A DNA stretch of 64,000 nt from Erodium maritimum (lineage: Eukaryota; Streptophyta; Magnoliopsida; Geraniales; Geraniaceae): assembly GCA_963921825.1 (NCBI GenBank), contig OY997596.1:6453001-6517000 (forward strand), read 5' to 3'. Under the pieces are notes generated by a model. The model had not been told where the DNA came from. It was given only the letters and a program-made list of their open reading frames with translations, and searched no databases. Numbering within the stretch: the first letter of the stretch is position 1; each line of letters starts with the position of its first letter. Of this stretch, positions 35,690 to 47,130 are shown piece by piece. The position numbers were made by a program, and so were the translations under genes.

Positions 35690-35925
35690 GGATCAGGCTA
35701 GCCAAAGAATGCTTACAACCTGTGATACTCAAACTCGGACCAGGCCAGCCAAAGAATGCTTGCAACCTGTGTTACTCAAACTCGGACCAGGCCAGCCAAA
35801 GAATGCTTGCAACCTGTGTTACTCAAACTGTGTCAGGCCAGCCAAAGAATGCTTGCAACCCGTTGATACTCAAACTTGGTCAGGCCAGCCAAAGAATTCT
35901 TGCAACCTACCGGGATCCGCAATCA
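35690..35925. repeat. About 51-bp tandem repeat in solo LTR 3
   Basis: GGCCAGCCAAAGAATGCTTG recurs with CAACCTGTGTTACTCAAACT in four to five copies. Units are nearly identical, indicating recent slippage or unequal exchange. Confidence 0.82.
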
Positions 35926-36234
35926 CAATCACAATCACACGCAAATTCATCAACCAGTAACAACACAAGTTCAACACTCACAGGCACTCATGGCCACCAA
36001 GACACCAACAGTAAAACTCGAACTCAACAGCCCCACAGGCACTCACGGCCTCCCAAGACACACCGACAGTAAGACACGGACTCAACAACTCCACAGGCAC
36101 TCACGACCTCCCAAGACACCAACCATAAGACACGCTTTCAACTTACCGAGACTCTAACTCGTAAGCCAGCTAAAGGAAGCTTGCAACCCCCCCGAGACTC
36201 TAACTCGGTCAGGCCAGCCAAAGACACCGACCTT

Positions 36235-36660
36235 AGTACACGGGCCCTCAAGGCCACCCAAAACACCAACAATTGACTACGGGCTCTCATGGCCACCCAA
36301 GACACAAATTCAAATACACGGGCTCTCAAGGCCACCCAAACTCAATCAATAAATAATACGGGCTCTCAAGGCCACCCAAAACTCGATAATAAAGTACGGG
36401 CTCTCAAGGCCACCCAAACTCAATCAATAAATAATACGGGCTCTCAAGGCCACCCAAAACTCGATAATAAAGTACGGGCTCTCAAGGCCACCCAAACCCA
36501 ATCAATAATAATACGGGCTCTCAAGGCCACCCAAAACTCGATAATAAAGTACAGGCTCCCAAGGCCACCCAAACTCAATCAATAAATAATACGGGCTCTC
36601 AAGGCCACCCAAAACTCGATAATAAAATACGGGCTCTCAAGGCCACCCAAGACACCAAAT
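36235..36660. repeat. About 40-bp tandem repeat in solo LTR 3
   Basis: ACGGGCTCTCAAGGCCACCC alternates with two spacer types, AAACTCAATCAATAAATA and AAAACTCGATAATAAAGT, in about ten copies. This gives a higher-order period of about 80 bp in the middle. Too regular and gap-free for CRISPR; it is an LTR minisatellite. Confidence 0.85.
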
Positions 36661-39600
36661 AAGCAGTCAACCTCCGGCTTAACCAAGCCTCCAACAGTCC
36701 TAACATTAACAGTTTCACAATCAACCTCCGGGCATGGTCATATGCCTCCAGTACTCCTAATATCGATAAGTTCACAAACAACCTCCGGGCATGGTCATAT
36801 GCCTCCAGTAAAACAATTAACGCTAAGTTCTCTGCTCCTACGACACTACTAAGTGTCACATGCTTTTCTCAATAATTACTAAGTTCCCGTAACGTGCTTT
36901 TCTGATAAACGCTACAATCCCGTATCAAGCTTTTCTAATATTTAAAAAAACCTATTCAACCCACGACACCCCGGTGTCACATGCAATTCTACTGTTAACT
37001 TTCCCCAGTCAGGGCCGAGATCCGGCTACTTTTCCCTACCTCGTGCGTGTTCTCCCAAAAGCCAAACCACGAGCTCCGGTGATGATCTCAGTCACTCACC
37101 CAGCTTTCCCTTGCCTCGGTCCGTGGCACGATCTAAAAGAACACAATTAAAGGCACTTTTAAACTAGTACGAATAAACCGAAAACCATTAAACTCGAAGC
37201 CCAAACTTAACCCCGACAATGTCGATCACTCCCAAACTTCCCAATTACTCGACATTGTCGATAAGGGACCCGTAAAGGCCCGATTCGCCCGACATGGCGA
37301 ATCTGCCCGGGTTTTGTTAATTGCCTTCCGGGGCCCCAAAAGCCCCCGTTTTCGTTCCTACGTTCTTAGAATATTTCAAGGAACCCAATGTACTTGCCCG
37401 AATCGAATTCCGACTCCCGAGTCAATTAAATGACGTTTAAAGTTTCTAAACCCGATAAATTACAACTTCTCCAATTTAATTCCAATTTTCGATTCGGTTT
37501 AGGATAAGTGGTCCGGGGAACGTTTTAAACCACCCGAACGATAAAACCCGAGCACGTGGGCCCCACACGGCTACAATGGCAAAATTCCCTTTTTGCCCCA
37601 AAACGTTCCTAACGAACCCCAAACCTCAACCATTCATCTTTAAACCAATTCTAACCAAAACCCAACCATATTTGAATCGTTTAAACTCAAACCCTAAAAT
37701 TCGAACTTAACGAAACGAAAATCGGTTAGGTGCTCACCGTAGAGAATGACGGTGTGAACTCGATTCTTCAATCGTTGAAGCGATCCACCGGTCGGATGAT
37801 CGAGAAATAGCAAAACCCTACAACCCCCTTCTCTTTTTCTCTCCTCCTTCTCTCCTCTTTCTACTTTCTCTCTCTTGTTTGCTCTTTTTTTTTGTGTTCT
37901 GCCGAGACCACACAACCTTTCCCTTTTATTTGTTTTAAAAACTACACCCATCTTTCCATATTTACCAAACTAACACAAAACCTATTATTTTCTCCTTTAA
38001 AACCTTATACTCGGCCAACACTTAACAACCACACAATTTCCCCCCAAAATCAACACCACCATATAATTGCCAAGTGTCAAGGTGGGTCCCACACCTTTTG
38101 GAAAATATCTAGTTGATATTTTCCAATCAGTTTTGCGAAAAACGGACGTTTCGGGCCCCGAACGGGCACTTTTCCCAAGAAATTACGAAACTTGACGGGC
38201 TACAAGAAAACGGCTCAACTAAGATCGCTGCGACGACGGCTAAGCTTTTCGGATCCAAAACGGTCCTCGAATGGACCAAAATGTCGCTCGGTTGACTTTT
38301 CCAGCGAAAAGTCAACATTTCCCAAATTGATCAGAAAGTTGCCCTGAGTCCCCCGGAACTCACTTTGGTCAATAACGGGGTCAACTTAAGTCCGGTATGA
38401 CACTCGAGGTCATTTTAGGTTCACTTAACTGTCAGTCTTAAAATTTTTAAATTTTCCTGTTTTTCGCAGGTTTGACTGGCGTTGACCGAGAGTGGTTATT
38501 ACATCCCAAGACTTGACAATTCCTTGAGGCACAAGGTAGGAATAAGCTTTGCAGACTGAGAATCATTTAACACCATGAAGCCATATTATCTTGTCTTGTG
38601 AGTTCTCTTGAGGGGAGATTAAAGAGAGAGCTTTAAATAGCCCTTTTCTAACATTTTTTTTCCTAACTTTGTTCTAAGAGAAGATTATTTTCAATGCATG
38701 ATTACACCAGAACTCCTTAACCATCCTATTTTTGTTATCAACCAGTGTGAAAAGTCTCTCATATTTAGCTTTAAGAGGTTGATCTCCAAGCTAGGTATCT
38801 TGTCAGAATTAGAATATTTTCCCATTACCTAATTCCCAATTAATTCTCGTGTGACCAAATAGACGCGTGAAACTGAGCTGAGTTGAGAATTTTACCCAAC
38901 CATGACTTCTTGTCAATGTTTTGAAACTTGCATAGATCTCATTCATTTTTATCTCATCCCTATTTGACACATATCACCAAATTTCATAGGGAATCAGTTT
39001 CAGTGCCAAACCTCCATCACCATGTTGACAAGAGACTATTATTCATCTTGGATAGAGATCTTAGACCTAGTCATCCTTCATTTTTTGGTGTACACATTTT
39101 GTCTCAACTGACTTTGTGAATTGATCTGTTGGTTGTTGTCTTTCCCCATATGAAGGCTCTTTACCATTGTTCTAGCTTCTCTATGACTCCAACTCGGGAT
39201 TTCATAAGGGACATGTAGTATAAGGGTAGGTCAACCAAGATGGATTTCATCAACGTGATTCTCCTTCATAAGCTCATGTATTTGGAATGCCATAAGTTTA
39301 GCTTCCTTTTATATTTGGCCACAATTGGATCTCATGTCTTGATCCTCCTGGATTATCTCATCATGAATCCTAAGTAAGGGATTGGTATACTGCAGGATGC
39401 ACACCCAAGAACTTCTGCTGCCACTTTATCTGTTAGGTCTCTAGCATTGAGAACAACGGATTTTTTGAAAGTTGATTTTCAAACCAGAGAATATTTGCAA
39501 AAGCAATTACACTCAATTTCAGCGCCCTTAGGTCCTCCATTCCTCCTTTTGATGAATAGAATTGTATCATCAACAAACTGCAAATGACATCCCTCAGGTC

Positions 39601-40300
39601 CTATAGCCCCAAATTTGAATAATGAGAAGCTTGAATCTCTTATTCCTTTCTCCATCAACTGATGGAGACCTTATCTTGCAATAGAAAACAAGAGAGGAGA
39701 GAGGGGCATCCCTGTTTGAGACCTCTTCCTATTGAGAATTCAGGAGAGGGAGACTCATTAATGAGTATTGAGATATGAGATTTAAAGCACCTAGCCATCC
39801 AGATCTTCAATTTCCTTCCGAACCCTATTATCTGAAAGCAACAATATAAATACTCCCAGCTGATCAAGTCATAGGATTTTTCAAACTCTAATTTAATCAG
39901 GGTAACTTGCTATTTGAACTTCTTGATGGATTAGATAACTTCTGGCGTAATAAGTACTCCATCTAATATTTTCATGCTCCTAATGAATTCAGTTTGAGTG
40001 TCATTGATCAAGCATTCAATTGCATGTTTGAGCCTTCTATATATCACCTTTGCTATAATCTTATAAGCTACAAGCACAAGGCCTAAGTTTTGCGAAATGG
40101 GTAAGAAGATCTTTCTTGGAGATCAAGGAAATGAAAGTGGAGTTATTTCCTTTGCCAATGATTCCATGTGAATGAAAAAATGTAGGTAGTTGATAAAATC
40201 TTCTTTGATTATCTCCTATTTATTTTGAAAAGACTAATAAAGTGTAGTCATCAGGGCTAGTTCTTGTTCCAATTACAACTATTAATAGCTTTCAAGATTT

Positions 40301-40930
40301 CTTCCTCATCCGTTCCTTGGAGGGTGCTGGCCATGATAGAGTGATGGTTGTCCGACCGTACCAGTGTGTCAGAGGGATCACACCTCTGGATCGATCAAGG
40401 AAGGGCAAGGAGTTGGGTGATCACGACCACACGGGGGGTAGTTAGGGATCATCCATCTCAGAGCTGACAATTCATCACCCAAGCGGTAGCGATAGCGTGT
40501 TAGGCTTAGAAATTGGGGGCGATCATCAGGGATGTAGGCGGGAGGTCCCATGCAGCCGTTCTTGGCCAACACCAGAAGGATCAAGATAGGGGAAAGGCCG
40601 GTGCTCGGATGCTTGAGCCACAGACCCCATTGCGTCGGGTGGACCGTGTTGGGGCGACTTTCAGAGCAACGGACAGGGAAAAGGACCGACGACAAAGGGG
40701 AAGGTAGCAACGCCATGAGGTTAGAATTAGTTGCGATTAAGAGAGGAAATCCTAAAGGTTCGAGTGCTTTTCTGCCCGATTGTTATTTGATTGTTACAAG
40801 TGAATTAAATTAGAATTAAATTTATAGACTTGAAATTAAATTAGGTTAGACTTTACAATTTATAATACTAAATTGTTAGCGGTTAGTTGTAACTTGTGTC
40901 AACTTGCCCCTCGGCTATCAACAAACTTCA
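40301..40930 (+). other. Possible LINE RNase H-like scrap
   Basis: The frame 40513-40707, read slightly upstream, contains LGAIIRDVGGRSHAAVLGQ. It resembles the first strand of RVT_3-type RNase H domains attached to plant LINEs. No catalytic series can be traced further. A minus-strand frame of 112 codons (40378-40716) has no recognised domain. Confidence 0.25.
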
Positions 40931-40944
40931 TCTCACAGCTAAGA

Positions 40945-41698
40945 GTTTTCTAATTTGCCAAAGAATGACTTGATTTATAGAATAAAGAACATAAGAGGAT
41001 CGTTGGATTGTGTTGGCTTCCGACAGGTTATTTCGGATAATCGAGCAGTGTTTGGAGGGTTTCCATTGGGGTTTCTGCATAGGTGTTTGGTTCTCTCATG
41101 CCTGTTACATAATCTAGGTGGCTTTTTGAGCTCGGGGTTGAAACTCTCTTTCCCATTTTCCGTCAACGACTTGAGGATTTTTAGTTCCGACTCCCCATTT
41201 AGGGTTTTTCGTTGGTGTTGGCCTCGGTTGGGAACTTCTAGAAGGTTTCGAGTAGTGTTCGACGTCGGCATCTGGGATTTTGTCGTAGTGGAGAGTTCTC
41301 TCAGTAGTTTGTTCCTGAGGATCGAGGTTTTGGTGAGAGATAGTACGTAGGCTACACAGGATGTCGTCTCTATTCCTTTGGGCTTCATGTTAGTAAAATT
41401 TAGATTTTAGATCTTTTTTATCATGCTTCATGGTAGAAAAATCAAGGTTATAGACCTTATTTACTCTTCTATTTAGCTTCTTTGTTCTTAATGGTTGTAA
41501 AATTTAGGCATTTGGATCTATTTCATTGTTCACTCCTTTTGTTGGGATTCACATGAGGTTGCGCTGTCATACCAACGCTCGAGTTTATATTTGATTCATG
41601 GTTTTACTTATCGGTCTGTAGTTAGACCACTTTGTATCTTATCCTTTTTATTCTTTAAAAGATGTTGTTATTTATAAATTTCTTTACTAATAAAAAAA
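40945..41698 (+). mobile_element. Retroposon M (tail related to the family)
   Basis: The element ends TTTATAAATTTCTTTACTAA followed by TAAAAAAAC, close to the tail of retroposon C (TTTATAAATTTCTTGGCTGA). A 131-codon frame (40955-41347) shows no known domain. No target duplication was found, so the left boundary is a guess. Confidence 0.45.
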
Positions 41699-42190
41699 CA
41701 TGTGGGAGAAAATACAAATAAGCAGAACATGTTGGTCAATATTTGTCACTCTTTTCATTACTATATACAAGTAGACGCCGGTTTGGTTATTATGAAGTAT
41801 TGTGTGGGGTGTGGTTGATCATTGTCTACAGTCCCTTTCTGCTCTCTTTATAAAATTTGTGAAACTACCCTTCTATATTGGGAGCACTATACGTATACAT
41901 TTATACGTCAACATGTGACTCATTGACTCATGCATTATATTAAACTTATTGGTCCATGTTGTTTATCAGTAATTGTTTTGGGTCTGTGGCTTAGTATATT
42001 TTATAGCTGTGCATAATGTGAGACTAATTCTGACCCAATTATGATATCTATACGAGCACATGTAGTGGGCGACTGATTGTAGGATAAATAGTAAGAAAAA
42101 ACCAAATTGTGATAGATTCGATGCTTTGTTCTTTATTTTTTGTGGTGTGGACATCTGAATCCGGTGAATTGCAGGGATAATATGGAGTAA
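41699..42190. other. Intergenic target sequence, no gene
   Basis: AT-rich sequence left of retroposon B. It forms one side of the reconstructed empty site shared by retroposons B and C. Confidence 0.45.
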
Positions 42191-42203
42191 GATGGATTTG
42201 TCG

Positions 42204-44424
42204 AAACGCTATCAAAAAAAAAAAAACAAACGCTCTCAACTTCAAACGTCAAACCCAACTTGGGTTGGCCGCCGCCTTCCCTGTTAGCCCCGCCGGTGAC
42301 AGCTGCGGCTCCGGCCTGGTTTGTTGCTGGCGGAGGTCTCTCCTACCCCTCTTCTCTCGCCCCCCCCCCCCCCCCCCCCCCCCCCCCCGCTCCCTCTCTT
42401 CTTTTTTTGTTCTTTTCTGGTGGTTCTTGGCTCGTCTCAGATCCCCTTTCTTCTCATTGAAGTTCTCGACTTTTCGGCTAGCTGTTGCGTTTTCTGACCA
42501 GTACTGCCTCGCGTCGCCGTGGCTGTCTGTGGTGGTGGTGGGTGGTTGGAAGTTGCTGGTCCCTCCGGCGTTTTTTCCGAATCTAGGTGTGGGTCACCGT
42601 TTCTCGATCCGTAGATCGGTGTGGCTTGGGACGATCTGTCGGTCAGGGGCGCGGGTGGAGTTGCAGGCGTGGCGTGGTGGGGTTGTTGGTTCACCGTCGG
42701 TCGCCGGAGCACTAAAGGTCCTTGACGGCACGACAGCTTGGACGGCTTTGTCGGGTTGCGCAGATCTGATGCAGCTTCGTTGTTACACAGCCCGGATGGG
42801 TGTAGGGTTGGGCCAGGTGGGCTCTCGAGTTTGGGCCGGACTCATTGGGCCAGCTTCTCTGGGCTGGTTAAGGGTGGCAACCGGTTGGATCTGGGCCAGG
42901 TTCAACCCATTTAACCTGGAACAGGTTCAATCCGGTTCGGCTCAACCCGACCCGTCTGGACCTGGTCGGTTCGGTTCAACCCGGCCCATCTGGACTTAAA
43001 CCCGGCCTGTCTGGATCTGATCAGACCCGGTTCATCCTGGTCATGCCCGACCCGATTTGGGTGGTTTTTTGTTTCGGTTGATTCTTCCCTAGATGCCGAC
43101 TTCCTCCCTAGCTCCGGGATTCGCTTCGTGGTGATGCTGCCATTTGATTGGTTCGTTCTTGATCCATCGTGGGAAGCTTTTCGTTCTTTGATTGGTTGTG
43201 GATCGGGTCTCGTTCCGTCGAAGTAGGCTGTTGCTCTTCTTGCTGGCTTTGACGTCTTCTCCTATCAGGGTCCGAACTAGATCGTGCTCGGTATCATTAC
43301 AGGCTTTCTACCGGTCTCGGTTCCAGGAACGCTCAGCACGCTTCCCAGTTTCGGTTTCTTGGTTTGATAGACTTGCTGTTGCCGGCTTGGAGTTTGGAAC
43401 TCGCTCTCGGTAGAAATACCAGTCTTCCCCCTCTTTAGACCCTATTTTCGGTGTTTGTCGGAATTCGGTATGGGAGGGCTGAGTGCGAGCTTCTTTTTCT
43501 GCTTCGTGTCTCGCGGTTTTGTTGGAGGAGCTTCTCGCAGGTCATTGGAGGTGTCTGGCTCTAGCTCAAGTCGTGGGACGCGCTTCTACATCCTTTTGGA
43601 TTTAGATCGTTGTTGAGCTACTCTAGCGGCTTCTGGTGCTTCGCCACCCGATCTTTGGATTGTTGGTCGACTTTTCAGAGGGTACTCTCATTTCCTCCCT
43701 TGTTCGGTTAGTCTTCTCCGACCCGTTCATACATATCTATGTGTTTTGGCTTCCTTTCATCTCGAACCGGTGTGGTTCGAGCTCGTCGGTTCAAGGTGAT
43801 GACCGCCGGCGAGTTTCATAGGCGTTGTCTGCCTCCTTCAAAAGCCATTTTCTAATATATGTATGTTTATACGGGTTCGTCTCCGCCGTTAGCGGGGTTG
43901 GCCGTCGGCTTTTTAGTTGCTGTCATCTTCTCCTTCGAGGGTTGGCAGCTCTTTGGAGATAGGAGTTGTTCTTTCCTTTCAAGGTTAGGGTTGGGAGATC
44001 TTTTGGTTGGGCTTGTTTGTTGGATGCTTCTTCCCTTTTTGTGTCATCGGCTGTGCTTAATGGTTGCAAGATCTGGGTCTGGGGCGCCTTGTTGTTTCTT
44101 CTGGGTCTGCGTACCCAATCATCTCCCCGATGTGGGATTTCTTGAGGTTCCGAAAGGAACGCTCCTTCATTTCCCCGGTGTGGGTTTTTTTTTCATGTTT
44201 CAGGGTCTGCGTACCCAATCATTTCATGTTTCAGGATCTGCGTACCCCTTCATTTCCCCGGTGTGGGGTTCTTCATACTTCAGGGTCTGCGTACCCAATC
44301 ATTCCCCCGGTGTGGGGCTTCTTGAGGTTCTGTTAGGAATGCTCCTTTATGTTTCACTTCCATCTACTGTATTCTTTATTTCAAAGAATCGGTGTTTTAA
44401 TACATGATTTGCTGATAAAAAAAA
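42204..44424 (+). mobile_element. Retroposon B with perfect 13-bp target duplication
   Basis: GATGGATTTGTCG occurs exactly at 42191-42203 and 44425-44437. The 2.2-kb element ends TTTAATACATGATTTGCTGA followed by TAAAAAAAA. It contains a 29-C tract at 42360-42388. It also contains a block of GGCCCA/CCCGG-rich sequence (42800-43060) and four copies of GTCTGCGTACCC with CCCCGGTGTGGG (44100-44320). Frames up to 244 codons (42265-42996) arise in this C/G-rich DNA with no recognised domain. No RT. Confidence 0.85.
42360..42388. repeat. 29-base uninterrupted C tract
   Basis: Twenty-nine consecutive C residues in the 5' C/T-rich leader of retroposon B. It is the longest of four such tracts in this window. 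Confidence 0.9.
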
Positions 44425-44458
44425 GATGGATTTGTCGGGTTAATTGTCGCCACCGTTA

Positions 44459-46311
44459 AAAAGGTCAGCAAAATTGACAACCTTTGGTAATGTCTACGTA
44501 TTACCTCTCTACTGAAAAAACTCCCCTCTAAGACTAAAGGCGTTGTCATCCCTCTCATCCTCTCGCCGGCGACAAGCCTGGCTTCGGCCATGGCTGTTGT
44601 CGGCGTGGACCTTTCTTTCCCCTCCTTCTTCCTCTCCTCTCTCCCCTTCTTCCCCTGTCTCTTTACTTTTCTTCACTTATGTTCTTGCCGATGTTGCCTG
44701 GAAGTAGCTGATGAAGGTTTGAATGGAGGTTTCAGTTCCGACTGGAGTTGGCAGCGGGTTGGGGTGGGGGACTAGTTCGAGATCTACCGCCTTGTTCTCC
44801 GGCGTCGAGATCTCTTCCGCCTCGACTTCTCCGACGTCGACTTCCTCTCAGATCTGGTGGTCTTGGATCCCTGGTCAGTTCCCTCTGTCGTCGGGTCGTG
44901 TTTGGCTGGAATTGGCTTTGGAGTTCCTACATCGATCCTCGGCGGCGGCAGGTGTGTGGTTGTGGACGGGCAGGGCTCGTTCCGGGTCAGCCCACGTCTG
45001 TTGCTTGGGCCGGGTCATGCTTGTGGGTCTAATCTCGCCTGTTGGGCCGGGTTTGGACAATTGGGCCAGTTCAGATCAGGTGGGTCGGGTCAGAACAGTT
45101 GGGTCCGGCCGTTCGGGCCGGATTAGATCATTTGGGCCGGGTCAGATCAGTTGGGCCGGGTCTGAACAGCTGAGCCGGATCAAACCAGTTCGGAGCTGCT
45201 CTGTTTCGGGTTGCGTACGGCCATGAGTGTTTGTGCTGGGTTGGAAGCTTTGTGATTCTGGGTGCGGCGAAGTCGTTGACGCGTGCTTTGTCCTTGGTCG
45301 AGCTTTGGGAGTGCAGATCAGGTCCGGTGTGGGACTCCTTTCTCAACCCTCGGTTGTCGATTGTAGCGGCTCTTTTCTCTTTTCTCTGGGAGCTCTTGTC
45401 CGCCGATTCCCGGCTACCTTTTCTGTTCGTGGTGTTTTTCCGGCGGCTCGTTCTGGGCCTTGTGTGGGAAGCGTTTTTTCTTTAGAAGATCATAGGGGTC
45501 CTGTTTGAGCTGAACCTTTCGTTGTCTGTTGAGGTGTTGGCCCCAGCTCGTCGGAGGTTCTCTTCGGTGCTACAGCATTTCAGGATAGGTATACTTATTT
45601 TCCCATTCTACTGGTTAAGGATTTTGGTTGCTCTCGCTTTTCCTGTAGCTTATCTGTTTAGCTTTTCGACTCCTTCCATCTCGGTGGTAAGGACTCGTCG
45701 GTTTATAGGTGTTGGCCGTCGACGGGTAGTTAGGACTTGTTTGTCTAATGATTGATTGCTTCAGATGTGTTATAGCTGTTGTGAGTTTTGGTTGGTTTTG
45801 CCCACCATTTTTGTCTCCGCCGTTTACAGTGTTGGTTGTCGGCTTGTTAGCTCATTTTCCTATCTGTGTGATAGTTTTGATGGTTCTAATGAGACAGGAA
45901 GCTCATCATTCTTATGCCGGTTTTTTGGTTGAAATATTTTTTTTTCTGTTTTTCATGGTTGAAAATTTTGGGTGTTAGACCATTTTTACTGCGCTTCATG
46001 TTTTATAAATATGGTCTATAGGACTCTGTTTTCAGGGTTTTCGGGCTTCATGTTTGTAAAATTTGGTTTTAGACCTTTGTATTTAGGTTTGCACCCGTGC
46101 TGGGTTGCTGAGGTTCCTTACATAGGAATGCTCTCTGTTCTGTATGGTTGTGATTAGTGGCTGAACTTGTTTAGTCCCTTGGTTCTTTTTGTTGGGTCGA
46201 AAATAGTTCGGTTCTCAGAATTTTCGGACCATGCCCCTTCATTTTCGGTGTCTTCCTTCTTGATTCTCTGAAAAGGTTGAGCTTTTATAAATTTCTTGGC
46301 TGATTAAAAAA
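44459..46311 (+). mobile_element. Retroposon C with perfect 17-bp target duplication
   Basis: AATTGTCGCCACCGTTA occurs exactly at 44442-44458 and 46312-46328. The 1.85-kb element ends TTTATAAATTTCTTGGCTGA followed by TTAAAAAAA. The leader carries CTCGCCGGCGACAAGCCTGG and a C/T-rich stretch. 44990-45190 is a run of degenerate TTGGGCCGGGTCAGATCAG units. Several frames of 60-170 codons exist without known domains. It has the same orientation as B and lies only a few bases from its right end. Confidence 0.87.
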
Positions 46312-46328
46312 AATTGTCGCCACCGTTA

Positions 46329-46772
46329 TGAGAGGCTAGAAAAATCAAAGCCAATCGTCAGACTATTCACCCCGATCATTGATACGACCCGTCTTTCGCC
46401 CACAAGTTTTTTTCTTTTGGATTTCAATTTACTTTTAGTCGGATGCCTAAACTTCCGAAGGCCCATAACACAGTGATAATTCCTTTGACTTTACAAAACG
46501 AACTTTTTTATCGAAAAAAATGGAGAAACCCTATTCTAGTTTAATCTAACTTCCATCGACACTTGTTCCTAAACATGTGTGTTTATGCCGAAAGCTCTCT
46601 TCAACGACAGGTCAACCCAAGTAGAGATCACTTGAAGTGACAAACTGGTGTACTTCGTTCCCTGTGTCATTGTTAATGAGATTTCATCATTGTTATAATT
46701 ATGTTCCTGGTAACTCAAGGAATATCGATACTAAGAATGCTAAACTAAAAGAACAGAAGAGTTGGAGTTATT
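46329..46772. other. No gene seen
   Basis: Target flank between retroposon C and the PIF/Harbinger element; mixed composition, no open frame or repeat recognised. Confidence 0.4.
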
Positions 46773-47130
46773 TTAGAGCATATACAATGGAAAGACTCGT
46801 ATAAGGGACTCGTATGTTAATTGTGTAAAATAGTAAGTCTGAGCCCAATAATTTAACTGTGTTCCACAGTGTGAGACTCAGGTTGAGACTCGGGTTGGGA
46901 CACATGTTTTGAGTGGATGCTGAATTGATATTTTGTTGAATTTATTAAATTCTTTATTAAAACAGTAAATATTATAGAAAATTGAAATAATAAATATTAA
47001 TAATTAATAAAATTAACAAAAATTATCGATAATAAAATTCATCTCCATCGTCAAACTTGTCCATACGAACCTCCAACTTTTCACATTGATCCCACAATCG
47101 GGACATCATTATGACGTGTTGGTCCAGATG

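Larger units (their letters stand above)
35087..38503 (-). mobile_element. Solo LTR 3 (3,417 bp) with 5-bp target duplication
   Basis: TCCCA occurs at 35082-35086 and 38504-38508. Between them the element runs TGTCACGCCCCAATTTCAG to GTGGTTATTACA. It shares its first ~150 bp and much of its repeat content with solo LTR 2 (for example CTCCGGGCATGGTCATATGC), so it belongs to the same family in the same orientation. It lacks an internal domain. It carries two tandem arrays (35690-35920, 36235-36660). The insertion split the LINE remnant. Confidence 0.82.
34600..40300 (-). pseudogene. Decayed LINE reverse-transcriptase gene, split by solo LTR 3
   Basis: On the minus strand 39655-39960 reads ISWEYLYCCFQIIGFGRKLK and SPEFSIGRGLKQGCP (RGLKQGCP at about 39703-39726), the conserved RT block before the active site. 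At 39567-39578 FVDD is followed by TILFIKRR, the LINE form of the YxDD catalytic box. Downstream frames to about 38510 (PYLGFMMR, LPLYYMSLMK) fit the RT thumb but have many stops and shifts. After the LTR (35087-38503) the remnant resumes at 35086 with WDALLWEFRFPLKITGFAWL, resembling the zinc-knuckle-like tail of plant L1 proteins. The gene is dead. The ends are approximate. Confidence 0.72.

Noticed and set aside
36235..36660. CRISPR-like spaced repeats
   Set aside because: Only two spacer sequences alternate, there are no cas genes, and the array lies in a plant LTR. It is a minisatellite.
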